The notes under the pieces: model-generated | Databases searched by the model: none | What the model was told of the DNA's origin: nothing | Seen by the model: the letters and a program-made list of their open reading frames with translations, nothing else | Part shown: positions 9,151 to 17,349 of the stretch, piece after piece | Layout of the letters: the number at the start of each line of letters is the position of its first letter | Position numbering within the stretch: position 1 is the first letter of the stretch | NCBI RefSeq assembly: GCF_006094395.1 | Contig: NZ_CP035291.1 | Location: 2,418,001-2,482,000, forward strand | Direction of reading: 5' to 3' | DNA: 64,000 nucleotides | Source: Staphylococcus haemolyticus | GTDB taxonomy: Bacteria > Bacillota > Bacilli > Staphylococcales > Staphylococcaceae | Position numbers and translations under genes: made by a program

Positions 9151-10674
9151 ATGCTTAATGCTGATTTAAAACAACAATTACAACAACTTTTAGGACTAAT
9201 GGAAGGCGATGTAGAATTCAGAACTAGTATCGGTTCTGACGACAAATCTAAAGAACTTAAAGAACTTTTAGATGAAATCGCTGAAATGTCTGAGCATATA
9301 ACAATCGTAGAAAAAGAATTAAAACGTACACCAAGCTTCTCAGTCAGCAAACCTGATGAAGAAGCTGGCGTAACGTTTGCCGGAATTCCATTAGGTCATG
9401 AATTTAATTCACTTGTATTAGCAATTTTACAAGTAAGTGGTCGTGCACCTAAAGAGAAACAATCAATTATTGATCAAATTAAAGGTTTAGAAGGTAAATA
9501 CAACTTTGAAACCTACGTTAGTTTGACATGTCAAAAATGTCCTGACGTTGTTCAAGCATTAAATCTAATGAGCGTTGTTAACCCTAATATCACTCATACA
9601 ATGATTGATGGTTCTGTATTCCGTGAAGAATCAGAAGATATCATGGCTGTGCCAGCTGTATTCTTAGATGGTGAAGAATTCGGCAATGGACGTATGACTA
9701 TTTCAGATATCTTAACTAAATTAGGTAGTACCCAAGATGCTTCTGAATTCGAAGGTAAAGATCCATACGATGTTTTAATCATCGGTGGTGGTCCAGCTAG
9801 TGGTAGTGCCGCAATTTATACGGCTCGTAAAGGATTACGTACAGGTATTATTGCTGACCGTATTGGTGGTCAAGTTAATGATACTGCTGGCATCGAAAAC
9901 TTTATCACTGTAAAAGAAACAACAGGTTCTCAATTCTCAGCTAATTTAGCTGCTCATATTGAAGAATATGATATTGATACAATGACAGGCATCCGTGCTA
10001 CTAATATCGAGAAGACAGACCAAGCTATTCGTGTAACACTTGAAAATAATGCAGTTTTAGAAACTAAGACCGCTATTATTTCAACAGGTGCAAGCTGGCG
10101 TAAACTTAACATTCCTGGTGAAGATCGCTTAATCAATAAAGGTGTTGCTTTCTGCCCTCACTGTGATGGTCCTTTATTTGAAAACAAAGACGTTGCAGTT
10201 ATCGGCGGAGGAAACTCTGGTGTTGAAGCTGCTATCGACTTAGCAGGAATTGTTAAACATGTTACTTTATTTGAATATTCATCAGAACTTAAAGCAGACA
10301 CTGTATTACAAGATCGTTTACGTTCACTATCAAACGTAGATATCCACACTAATGCAAGAACTGCTGAAGTATTAGGTGAAGATCATGTAACTGGTATCAG
10401 CTATGAAGATTTAAATTCTGGCGAAATGAAAGAATTAAGTTTAGATGGTATCTTCGTTCAAATCGGACTAGTTCCAAACACAAGTTGGATTGGTGATGCA
10501 GTTGAACTAAATAACCGTGGCGAAGTTGTTATTGACCGTAATAACAACACAAACGTTCCAGGTATATTTGCTGCTGGTGACGTTACCGATCAGAAAAATA
10601 AACAAATTATTATTTCTATGGGTGCAGGTGCCAATGCGGCATTAAATGCATTTGATTATATCATTAGAAACTAA
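9151..10674 (+). CDS. ahpF: alkyl hydroperoxide reductase subunit F (NADH oxidoreductase)
   Basis: Flavoprotein that passes electrons from NADH to AhpC. Of its 507 residues, the N-terminal double thioredoxin fold carries Cys127-Cys130 (TCQKC). The FAD site is LIIGGGPASGSAAIYTAR near residue 207, the NADH site is VIGGGNSG near 350, and the redox-active pair is Cys335-Cys338 (CPHC). All parts are complete. The ribosome site AAGGAGG lies in the short gap after ahpC. The gene pair ends in a strong terminator. Confidence 0.98.
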   Translation: MLNADLKQQLQQLLGLMEGDVEFRTSIGSDDKSKELKELLDEIAEMSEHITIVEKELKRTPSFSVSKPDEEAGVTFAGIPLGHEFNSLVLAILQVSGRAPKEKQSIIDQIKGLEGKYNFETYVSLTCQKCPDVVQALNLMSVVNPNITHTMIDGSVFREESEDIMAVPAVFLDGEEFGNGRMTISDILTKLGSTQDASEFEGKDPYDVLIIGGGPASGSAAIYTARKGLRTGIIADRIGGQVNDTAGIENFITVKETTGSQFSANLAAHIEEYDIDTMTGIRATNIEKTDQAIRVTLENNAVLETKTAIISTGASWRKLNIPGEDRLINKGVAFCPHCDGPLFENKDVAVIGGGNSGVEAAIDLAGIVKHVTLFEYSSELKADTVLQDRLRSLSNVDIHTNARTAEVLGEDHVTGISYEDLNSGEMKELSLDGIFVQIGLVPNTSWIGDAVELNNRGEVVIDRNNNTNVPGIFAAGDVTDQKNKQIIISMGAGANAALNAFDYIIRN

Positions 10675-10760
10675 TAATCTTTTTAGGATATTTTAGAAGT
10701 TTATTTACTTCACATTTATCCATATTAAACACTTAACCTATCAAATATCTTCATATATAG

Positions 10761-10794
10761 CAGAGACGTTTCTTACAAGCGTCTCTGTTTTTTT
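10761..10794 (+). terminator. intrinsic terminator of ahpCF
   Basis: CAGAGACG and CGTCTCTG stem, 11-base loop, seven T. The following 220 bases to the lipoprotein gene contain no other recognised feature. Confidence 0.9.
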
Positions 10795-11013
10795 ATGTGA
10801 TGGTTGTCTTATTGATTCTAAAGATAAGGATCTTGTTTTGCTAGATGTTTTATTTTAAATTAAAAACAAAATATATAAATCGATAAATGCCACAAATTGT
10901 TCATAGATGACTATGAATTTAAGTACTTAACGTTCAATTATTTTTCGATAAATGATAATCTATTATTATGTAAAATTATAGTTGCGTTACTAATAAAGGA
11001 GATTTATAAACCT

Positions 11014-11640
11014 ATGAAGAAGAATATATTAATAGGTCTCTTTTTATCATTATTACTAACATTAAGTGCTTGTGCACCTGAGGATGATAATGATACAACA
11101 GACCATCATAGTAATGGCGTCAATGCACCAAAACACGCTAAAAATTTAACAGAAAGTGATATTTTCACTTCAAATAAAGAGAACCAAAAACTTAGCGAAG
11201 ATGAAATGAATAAAGCCATTAAAAAATATTTAGATGTTAATAGCGATATTTTAGATAATAAATACGTGATGCAAAGTCAAATTGACCGACAAAGTACAGG
11301 ACAAACAAGAGTCACTGATAAACAAGCTAAAAAGCTCAGCAAATTATCAAACTTAGCTGTTAAAAATGATTTACATTTCAAAAAATTCGTTAAAAACAAT
11401 ACCTTACCTTCTGGGTATAATGAAAACACTGAGCGTATTATTAATTATTTCCATGCCTTAAATAGCACAATCGCAGACGTAGATAAGAGCATTGAGCAGC
11501 TTAATTATGAACCACAAAATACAATTAACGTTGTCGATGTGCCTACACATTATGCAGGTGATGTAAATGGTAAACAACAAGATAAAATTCAAAAATTCTT
11601 AGACGATAAAAATATTAAATCTGACGTTTTAGATAAATAA
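11014..11640 (+). CDS. NDxxF-motif-type lipoprotein
   Basis: The start is set at ATG 11014: it follows AAAGGAG and gives a clean lipoprotein signal peptide (KK, then hydrophobic, then the lipobox LSAC at about residues 17-20). The mature protein (about 188 residues) is hydrophilic, largely helical and Lys/Asn-rich, with ESDIFTSN close to the cleavage site. It is probably anchored on the outer face of the membrane. It resembles the staphylococcal NDxxF-motif lipoprotein family, function unknown. It is monocistronic and convergent with the phosphatase gene. Confidence 0.8.
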   Translation: MKKNILIGLFLSLLLTLSACAPEDDNDTTDHHSNGVNAPKHAKNLTESDIFTSNKENQKLSEDEMNKAIKKYLDVNSDILDNKYVMQSQIDRQSTGQTRVTDKQAKKLSKLSNLAVKNDLHFKKFVKNNTLPSGYNENTERIINYFHALNSTIADVDKSIEQLNYEPQNTINVVDVPTHYAGDVNGKQQDKIQKFLDDKNIKSDVLDK

Positions 11641-11674
11641 AACGTTGTGACTGACGTACTTTTCTAGGCACATA

Positions 11675-11712
11675 AAAATCCAAACCGTTAAAATATGCGG
11701 TTTGGATTTTTG
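11675..11712. terminator. bidirectional terminator
   Basis: AAATCCAAACCG pairs with CGGTTTGGATTT. T-runs flank both sides, serving the convergent lipoprotein and phosphatase genes. Confidence 0.85.
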
Positions 11713-11739
11713 CGTGTTAATTAATTGTTATTATACATT

Positions 11740-12318
11740 TTACACTTCTAAAAAGTATGGTTTACAATTTTCGACATTGTAATCTAATGCTTCTTCTTCA
11801 CCAATTACATTGAAATATGCAAATATACAACGAATAACTACTTGATGTGCTACGATTACAATTGTTTCATCGTCACTCATATTCATTTGTTCAAAGAATT
11901 GATGAACTCTATGATATACATCTCTATAACTTTCACCCTTAGGCGCTTTTTGAGTGAAACTATGACGAAAATCTTTATATTCAGGATCGTTAAAGTAACG
12001 ATGATATTGCGCATCTTGCATTAACTTATCTTTATACTCACCTTCAAATACGCCTAAAGAACGTTCTCGAAGCAATGAAGTGACAGTAGAAGGTATGTCA
12101 TAAGGAAAGATATAACGATAGGTTTCCTGTGTTCGTGTTAAATCAGATATATAAACATGATCAATACGTTTGTCTTTGAAGTAGCTTTCCAAATTTTTTG
12201 CGCCTTCAATACCTTTCTTAGTTAATGGCACATCTAATTGACCACAGAAATAAGCTCGATTATGTTTATTATCATAATTTGATTGTGATTCTCCATGTCT
12301 CACTAAATATAATTTCAT
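11740..12318 (-). CDS. histidine phosphatase family protein
   Basis: Phosphoglycerate-mutase-like phosphatase of 192 residues. It carries the catalytic motif LVRHGES (phosphorylated His8 or so), the second-shell SDLTRTQET and the late IVAHQVVIRCI with the second active-site His. The substrate cannot be told from sequence; staphylococcal relatives are annotated generally as phosphoglycerate mutase family. It lies 24 bases downstream of the LysE-type exporter on the same strand and may share its transcript. Confidence 0.85.
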   Translation of the reverse strand: MKLYLVRHGESQSNYDNKHNRAYFCGQLDVPLTKKGIEGAKNLESYFKDKRIDHVYISDLTRTQETYRYIFPYDIPSTVTSLLRERSLGVFEGEYKDKLMQDAQYHRYFNDPEYKDFRHSFTQKAPKGESYRDVYHRVHQFFEQMNMSDDETIVIVAHQVVIRCIFAYFNVIGEEEALDYNVENCKPYFLEV

Positions 12319-12341
12319 ATACTACAATCCTTTACTGAAAT

Positions 12342-12971
12342 TTAACTACTCTTGCTTAATAATAAATTAATTGATAATCCAATTAAAATAAAACCTACAG
12401 TATAATCAAATATAGCTTTTACTTTAGGCTGACTGAATAATAATTTAATATATTGAAATACAAATACACAGAATAAAAACCAAATTAAGATAACCATAAT
12501 GACTGCTAAAGATAAAATGGCTACTTGTGATTTCACTTCAATTCCGCCAGTTGACAAAAATTGTGGTAAAACACTCACATAATAAAGTAACGCTTTAGGA
12601 TTCAAAATTGTGCTTAGAAAGCCTTGTCGATATGAGGTAAAACAACTCACATCATTGACTTTAATACCACCCGTATTAAAGTTCATCGACTGACGAGCTG
12701 AACGAATACTTTGTACGCCAAGATAAATCAGATAACAGGCACCTAGTATTTTTATAATCAAAAATACGTAATATAAACTTGTAAGAATATATATAATCCC
12801 CAATACAGCTAACGATGAATAAATGATATGAGCAGAAGTAATACCTAAAGCTGCCATAGAACCATTTAGTTTGCCCGAATGGATTGTGTTTTTCATGACA
12901 ATCAAAAAGTCTGGACCAGGTACAATGATAATAAGTAGTGTAATAGTAATAAACGTTATTATGCCATCCAT
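12342..12971 (-). CDS. LysE/RhtB-family amino acid exporter
   Basis: Integral membrane exporter of 209 residues with about six hydrophobic segments and the family signature VPGPDFLIVMKNTIHSGKLNG near the N-terminus. The start is at the ATG at 12971, which has GAGGA 8 bases upstream; an earlier in-frame ATG lies inside that region and is less likely. Members export amino acids such as lysine, arginine, homoserine or threonine; specificity here is unknown. Confidence 0.85.
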   Translation of the reverse strand: MDGIITFITITLLIIIVPGPDFLIVMKNTIHSGKLNGSMAALGITSAHIIYSSLAVLGIIYILTSLYYVFLIIKILGACYLIYLGVQSIRSARQSMNFNTGGIKVNDVSCFTSYRQGFLSTILNPKALLYYVSVLPQFLSTGGIEVKSQVAILSLAVIMVILIWFLFCVFVFQYIKLLFSQPKVKAIFDYTVGFILIGLSINLLLSKSS

Positions 12972-13192
12972 ATATACATCCTCTTCAATCAAATATTATA
13001 AAAATTATGCCATAACTTAAACAAATATGTAAGCCTACGGATAGTTTAAATGTTAATAGGCGACACAATCATTTTAAGTTTAAAAAATAACTTGAATATA
13101 ACTTTTTACAAATAATAGTACTAAACGAAATTTTTTTATATTTTAAACACTTTTTATTGTCATTATGGTAGGTAACATGATAGTATTAGGGT

Positions 13193-13278
13193 GTAGTTAA
13201 TTAATAACTACAAAGTCTTTTATATTCATGAACATAATACTCCTGGGTGACGCCTTAACCCGACGTCACCCTCTTTTT
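13193..13278 (+). ncRNA. candidate small RNA, about 85 nt
   Basis: An isolated promoter (-35 TTGTCA at 13157, 18-base spacer, -10 TAGTAT at 13181) is followed by a 5' hairpin (GTAGTT/AACTAC), a single-stranded stretch and a strong terminator hairpin (GGGTGACG/CGTCACCC, then TCTTTTT). No open frame with a ribosome site lies between them. The arrangement is that of a free-standing trans-acting sRNA. Alternatively the terminator may close a transcript from further upstream. Confidence 0.5.
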
Positions 13279-13417
13279 ATGCCCAATTTTAAACTATAAC
13301 CCCTCAAAAAGATAAGTGAAATGATAATCATTAACATTTAAGTAAAATTACTGTCATCATGCATTTTTACACGCTACATTATAACTAAGTAATCACACTT
13401 ATTGGGGGGAATCAATA

Positions 13418-13651
13418 ATGGAATTACTAGGTTATAAAATGGTAAACGACGAACTCATGGCAACTGTTAAATCGGATCACGGACATATATTTAGGTATTC
13501 ATTTAAAATTGAAACGCCTGAGTATGAAATTCTGGAAGTATTAGAAGAAGTTAATAGGCACGTTGATAATGGTAGACATCCACTAGGATGTGAGATTATA
13601 AAGAACTATGATTTTGAAGATATTCATAACAATCAGGCTTTAATTAATTAA
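13418..13651 (+). CDS. small conserved hypothetical protein
   Basis: A 77-residue protein beginning MELLGYKMVNDELMATVKSD, with a strong GGGGGGAA ribosome site directly upstream. It is acidic and predicted soluble, with no transmembrane segment and no domain I recognise. It lies at the boundary between the conserved ahp region and the accessory block, just before the IS200 remnant. Confidence 0.6.
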   Translation: MELLGYKMVNDELMATVKSDHGHIFRYSFKIETPEYEILEVLEEVNRHVDNGRHPLGCEIIKNYDFEDIHNNQALIN

Positions 13652-13659
13652 AATTTCAT

Positions 13660-14160
13660 TAAATCAAAACCACCCGTGTGAACGGGTGGTTTGTTCTACG
13701 GCTATAAGCCTTCCTTTTTATTTCTACCTACTGTATCGACATAAAATCCTTTACATCAAAACTTTCTATTACCATATCTATATTTTAAATTAGCATGTCT
13801 ATCAAAAATCATTAAACTACTTTTACCTTTTAAATATCCAACAAATGAGGATACTCCTAATTTAGGCGAAATACTAACTAACATGTGAATATGATCTTTA
13901 CATGCTTCTGCTTCTATTATTTCTACGCCTTTTCTTTCACATAGTTGACGCAAAATAACTCCAATATCCCTTTTTATCTTTCCGTATATCACTTGTCTTC
14001 TATATTTTGGTGCAAAGACTATGTGATACTTACAATTCCATTTTGTATGTGCTAAACTGTTTGTGTCGGATGACATTAAATAGCATCTCCTCGTGTTGAA
14101 TATTTGGTTGGCTGACCAATATATATTCTAGCACGTAGAGATGCATTTTTTTAGATAACG
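13660..14160 (-). mobile_element. IS200/IS605-type element, inactivated
   Basis: The right-end hairpin AAACCACCCG/CGGGTGGTTT is at 13667-13692. The left-end imperfect hairpin GCATCTC..CGTG/CACG..GAGATGC is at 14083-14144. A single Y1 transposase frame lies between. The left hairpin contains the transposase ribosome site (GAGGAG), the known self-repressing arrangement of IS200. No terminal inverted repeats are seen, as expected. Exact ends are not resolved. Confidence 0.75.
13756..14076 (-). pseudogene. tnpA: IS200 TnpA transposase, truncated by a stop codon
   Basis: The first 106 residues match the IS200 Y1 transposase, including the HUH pair in KDHIHMLV (His62, His64). A TGA then stands where the family has Trp (NRKF-stop). 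The frame past the stop still reads CKGFYVDTVGRNKKEGL and ends after 18 codons. So the catalytic Tyr (codon at 13743-13741) is beyond the premature stop, and the usual C-terminal helix of about 25-30 residues is missing. The protein as encoded cannot cut DNA. Confidence 0.85.
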
Positions 14161-14175
14161 GTGAAACCTTTTCTG

Positions 14176-14193
14176 GAGTCCGGGACATAAAGT
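14176..14193. mobile_element. solitary IS1272 right-end remnant
   Basis: GAGTCCGGGACATAAAGT is identical to the right terminus of the three complete IS1272 copies in this window. The sequence that follows is unrelated. It is either a deletion scar or half of a hairpin of the kind IS1272 targets. Confidence 0.55.
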
Positions 14194-14262
14194 AAAAAGT
14201 AAAGAAAAAAATAGCTACTTTTGTCTTCAGAAATGTTTTGTTTTTGGAAATATTACAAACAT

Positions 14263-14376
14263 GAGAGTCTTTTTAAAGAGTATTTGACATGAGCATAAGG
14301 AAATCCAGTACCACCTTTGGTGGTATTCAGCATAGCTGAAGGATTATCCTACTAGCCATTTTGCTCATGTCCTCTC
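14263..14376. other. cloverleaf-like structured sequence
   Basis: Nested perfect stems: GACATGAGCA/TGCTCATGTC (14286-14295 with 14362-14371) encloses AGGAAATCC/GGATT-A-TCCT. That in turn encloses two hairpins, TACCACC/GGTGGTA (3-base loop) and TTCAGC/GCTGAA (3-base loop). GAGAG/CTCTC may extend the outer stem. There is no coding frame and no T-run. The structure could act as RNA or as folded single-stranded DNA; the plasmid-like surroundings suggest an origin or antisense-regulated leader. No family assigned. Confidence 0.6.
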
Positions 14377-14900
14377 AAAAAATCGTTATAAATACTGTTA
14401 TTTCAATATTTATAGCCTATACTATTATCACTGAGATTTAGTGTAAAATTAACTAATATTACAGACTCATTACAATCATGACAAGACCACTTTTAATTGT
14501 CAGAAGACTCCTTTTTTTGTTGATTTCATAGTCCTCAGGCGACGTCGAGACTCTTAAGAGTCTTAATTTTTTTAGCCAAAGACTCTTAAGACTCCTACTT
14601 TTAGTATTAATTTCAACAACAAAATCACTAAAAGAGTAATCTAAGTAATTCATACATTTGTTTCACTTTTTGAAATTGATTAAATACTTTTTTCTCAATA
14701 TCAAATTCAATAATGATCATATTCTTTATTTTTAAATTCAAAAAAAGAGAAAGAATAAAACAATTTCTATACGTTTCTATGCTCAATTTTATTAAAAAGT
14801 GACTCGAAATAAAGAGCTAAGTATTATTTATTTTAGACTGTCTAAAGAAATAAAATAGAACGGAAAACATGCCAAATTGCATTTTCTAAAAGAAGGTGAT
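14377..14900. other. non-coding AT-rich stretch with GACTC/GAGTC palindromes
   Basis: No convincing gene. 14540-14610 contains repeated GACTCTTAAGAGTC-type palindromes next to T-runs (one reads as a minus/plus terminator). A minus-strand frame of 64 codons at 14459-14653 crosses these palindromes and has no ribosome site, so I do not call it. The rest shows nothing I can name. Confidence 0.5.
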
Positions 14901-15026
14901 TTGACAGTATATTTTTATATTTGGAATAAAAAAGAGTATTTAACGAGTGAACTTTTTGATTTAACAGAAAGTGAAAAACAAGAAATTAATCATCAAGTGA
15001 TTGATGAAATTGAAGAAGAAAAATAA
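14901..15026 (+). CDS. possible 41-residue acidic protein (TTG start)
   Basis: TTG start directly after GAAGGTGAT. The product begins MTVYFYIWNKKEYLTSELFD and ends in an acidic tail (IDEIEEEK). It reads like the small hypothetical proteins of staphylococcal plasmids and phages. The codon pattern and ribosome site support translation; no function is known. It lies just before GGGTACA repeats that look plasmid-derived. Confidence 0.4.
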   Translation: MTVYFYIWNKKEYLTSELFDLTESEKQEINHQVIDEIEEEK

Positions 15027-15097
15027 AAATAAATTTTCTTAAACGTTAGAAAAGGTTAACGTTTTTTGTTGAAAATACGCTAAAAATGGCGGGGACA

Positions 15098-15420
15098 TTT
15101 TGGGTACAGACACAATATGATATGGGTACATTCTGGGTACAAAACAAATTTTAGGCACCTAATGTAAAATGTTGTAACCCTTGAAATGTCTGGCTTCGAC
15201 AGACCCACCTTTTTAAAAGGTGGCAAATTCCCCTTATGCTCTTACAAAGAATTTGGAGTCAATTCAAAATTTTGGTGTTTTAAAAGAAAAATGTCTCTGC
15301 AAGAACTAAAAATCAGAACTACTTTTTGAATGATTTTATGCCAATTTTTAATTTGCATGTAGATGGGCAGTGTCTAAAAAAACGACAATGGTTAAGTAAA
15401 AAAGTTTAGGTTTGTTTTTC
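15098..15420 (+). repeat. plasmid-type segment, copy 1 (iteron-like repeats plus conserved leader)
   Basis: Three TGGGTACA direct repeats (15101, 15123, 15134) are followed by a sequence starting CCCTTGAAATGTCTGGCTTC, then a hairpin and CCCTTATGCTCTTACAAAG. The same order occurs inverted at 37980-38325. Similarity extends over about 250 bases with substitutions and small indels that break any common reading frame. It looks like the non-coding control region of a plasmid; no replication gene remains next to it. 15420-15600 holds only AT-rich DNA. Confidence 0.6.
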
Positions 15421-15629
15421 TGATTTTTAAATTTAGCTAATATTTTCGTTTTAAGGGTCATTAAATAGTTTTGGGCACAAAATATATAAAACAACCTCTA
15501 CTTGTTCTAAAAAGTATCTTAAAATTGCAAATAAGGGTATTTTATATTTTAAAAATTCTTGTGATAAATTTTGTTAAAAATATTTTATAAATCTTGTAAC
15601 TTAAATAAGAGTTAGGATAAGGAGACAGA

Positions 15630-16160
15630 ATGAATTTTATTATTAGGAAAGAAAAAAAAGAAGATTATAAGATTACAGAAGAAGTTGTAAAAGAAGCGTT
15701 TGCTAATGAAGAGTATAGTGATCAGAGTGAACATAGATTAGTTGCGAGTTTGAGAAATTCTGATGAGTTTATTCCAGATTTATCTTTAGTAGCATTGCAT
15801 AAAGATAAAATTATAGGTCATATATTGTTATCTAAAATTTTTATTGTTAAAGGTGAAAAATCTATAGAATCATTAGCTTTAGCGCCTATTTCTGTTTTAC
15901 CTAATTATCAAAATAAAGGCGTAGGCCAAAGTTTAATACAAAGATCTTTAGAAATAGCAGAAGAGCTTAATTTTGATTCGGTTATAGTGATGGGACACTC
16001 AGAGTATTATCCGAAATTCGGGTTTAAAAAAGCTTCTAACTGGTGTATTCAAGCACCTTTTGAAGTACCAGACGAATTTTTAATGGCTATTGAATTAAAG
16101 AAAAATGCTTTGGATAAAACTTCTAGGATAATTCAATATTCAGATGCTTTTTTTGAATGA
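15630..16160 (+). CDS. GNAT family N-acetyltransferase
   Basis: The 176-residue protein transfers an acetyl group from acetyl-CoA to an unknown small substrate. The acetyl-CoA loop is LPNYQNKGVGQSLIQRSL (QxxGxG variant), followed by the late VIVMGHSEYYPKFGFKKAS seen in the YhbS/YjhQ subgroup. RBS AAGGAGA lies 6 bases before the ATG. It sits between plasmid-like repeats and so may be mobile cargo; resistance is possible but not shown. Confidence 0.8.
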   Translation: MNFIIRKEKKEDYKITEEVVKEAFANEEYSDQSEHRLVASLRNSDEFIPDLSLVALHKDKIIGHILLSKIFIVKGEKSIESLALAPISVLPNYQNKGVGQSLIQRSLEIAEELNFDSVIVMGHSEYYPKFGFKKASNWCIQAPFEVPDEFLMAIELKKNALDKTSRIIQYSDAFFE

Positions 16161-16227
16161 AAAATTTATTTTTAAAATCGACTGAATAGATAAAGACCAC
16201 GCATTTATGCCGAGAAAATTTATTGTA

Positions 16228-16337
16228 CGTTGAGAAGAACCCTTAACTAAACTTGTAGACGAATATCGGCATAGCGTGAGCTATTAAGCCGACCATTCGA
16301 CAAGTTTTGGGATTGTTAAGGGTGCCGAGGCTCAACG
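16228..16337. repeat. long cruciform, full copy A
   Basis: Paired arms from outside in: CGTTGAG/CTCAACG, ACCCTTAAC/GTTAAGGGT, ACTTGT/ACAAGT, GAAT/ATTC, GGC/GCC and TAGC/GCTA at the tip. It is preceded by GCATTTATGCCGAGAAAATT. Related copies occur at 17241 (half deleted), 29733 and 36865, each next to a Fst-type toxin locus. The architecture fits a plasmid transfer or single-strand origin; identity not established. Confidence 0.7.
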
Positions 16338-16399
16338 TCAATAAAGTAATTGGAATAAAGCAATGTTTTTAGTAAATTAAAAAGAAAAGGGGTTTTTTT

Positions 16400-16783
16400 A
16401 TGAAGCTGTACGTTAACGAAATTGTTAGAACAAATAACTTTGAAGATGATGATATTATGAATAAAATTTTAGGGATGTGGGATACTTTTTATAAAAATAA
16501 TGATGATTATAAAGGGAAAGTATATGCAATTTATCATGATTATGAATCGGATTATAAAGGTGATTATTCATTAGCTTTGTGTACAGAAGATATTTCGGCA
16601 GATAAATTTTTCGAAGTTGACTTTGCTAATAGTATTGAATACAAGTGTTCTGGAAAAGATGAAATTGTAAACGTATGGAAACGTATTTGGGAAGATGAAG
16701 AAGAGAACAAAATTCAAAGAAGATATGATATTGATTGCGAAGAATATAAAGAAGATGGATCAGTTGTTATACATCTTTTTTAG
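16400..16783 (+). CDS. GyrI-like effector-binding domain protein
   Basis: Stand-alone small-molecule-binding domain of the AraC effector-binding/GyrI superfamily, 127 residues. The hallmark YAIYHDYESDYKGDYSLALC and the C-terminal VWKRIWEDEEENKIQRRYDI followed by DCEEYKEDGSVVIHL match the two halves of this fold. Such proteins bind drugs or hydrophobic cations, and some hydrolyse cyclopropanoid toxins; the ligand here is unknown. Strong AAAGGGG ribosome site. It lies between the cruciform and the oriT-like site, as plasmid cargo. Confidence 0.75.
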   Translation: MKLYVNEIVRTNNFEDDDIMNKILGMWDTFYKNNDDYKGKVYAIYHDYESDYKGDYSLALCTEDISADKFFEVDFANSIEYKCSGKDEIVNVWKRIWEDEEENKIQRRYDIDCEEYKEDGSVVIHLF

Positions 16784-16857
16784 GTTTTATGAAACGAGTT
16801 TCTTCTTGTCTTGATTTTGAAATAAAAAATCGACTAAGGTCGATTATGGTTTTGCAC

Positions 16858-16886
16858 CGTTTGGAACAAACGTATAAGTGCGCCCT
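16858..16886 (+). other. oriT-like nick region (RSF1010/pSK41 type)
   Basis: A small hairpin CGTTTG-GAA-CAAACG (16858-16872) is followed 2 bases later by TAAGTGCGCCCT (16875-16886). That is the nick-site consensus of the RSF1010/pSK41 relaxase group. A second hairpin, AATCGAC/GTCGATT, sits just upstream (16829-16846). No relaxase gene is in the window, so any mobilisation would have to be in trans. Confidence 0.75.
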
Positions 16887-16921
16887 TGTGATAAAGTTTG
16901 TTAAGAAAAGGAGGTATTAAT

Positions 16922-17182
16922 TTGATATTTATATATATAATATTTTCGGCTATTTTACTTTATTATGCTTTAAAATATGGAATTAGAAATGGTTTTGTTG
17001 AACTTGAAGCGAATAAAGACGGTTTAGTTTACTATAAAAAAAGTGCGAGTTTACTTGAAGAGATAGGAAATATTTATAGTAGGGTTTCTACATCTAAATC
17101 TAAAGAAGCGAAAGCTATCTATAATGAGGCTTTTGACATATTGCTTTCTGAAAAAAACCGAAGATTATATTTAAAGAATTAA
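16922..17182 (+). CDS. small membrane-anchored protein, unknown
   Basis: TTG start at 16922 with AAAGGAGG 7 bases upstream; the frame upstream runs into the oriT-like site and is not used. The 86 residues begin MIFIYIIFSAILLYYALKYG, one N-terminal transmembrane helix, followed by a charged soluble helix-rich part rich in Lys and Glu. It starts 35 bases after the oriT-like site, a position often taken by small plasmid leading-region genes. No homologue recognised. Confidence 0.55.
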   Translation: MIFIYIIFSAILLYYALKYGIRNGFVELEANKDGLVYYKKSASLLEEIGNIYSRVSTSKSKEAKAIYNEAFDILLSEKNRRLYLKN

Positions 17183-17240
17183 CTGAGAAGAAAGAAGAAA
17201 TTTTTAAATTGAGTATAGATGACTAACTAACTTTAAATGA

Positions 17241-17310
17241 CGCATTTATGCCGACCATTCGACAAGTTTTGGGATTATTAAGGATTCCAAGGCTCAATGT
17301 CAATAAAGCA
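17241..17310. repeat. half-deleted copy of the cruciform
   Basis: GCATTTATGCCGA is joined directly to CCATTCGACAAGTTTTGGGA, so the left arm and tip of the cruciform are missing. The junction falls at GCCGA, which occurs on both sides of the deleted part in copy A, consistent with slippage between short repeats. Confidence 0.65.
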
Positions 17311-17349
17311 ATTTTATTTTTTGAAAAGAAAACAAAAGGAGTTTTTTGT

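Noticed and set aside
10897-11013. Longer N-terminus for the lipoprotein gene
   Set aside because: The ATG at 11014 has the ribosome site and gives a clean lipoprotein signal peptide; the upstream part has neither.
14459-14653. 64-codon minus-strand frame
   Set aside because: It crosses GACTC/GAGTC palindromes and T-runs, has no ribosome site and no protein-like composition.
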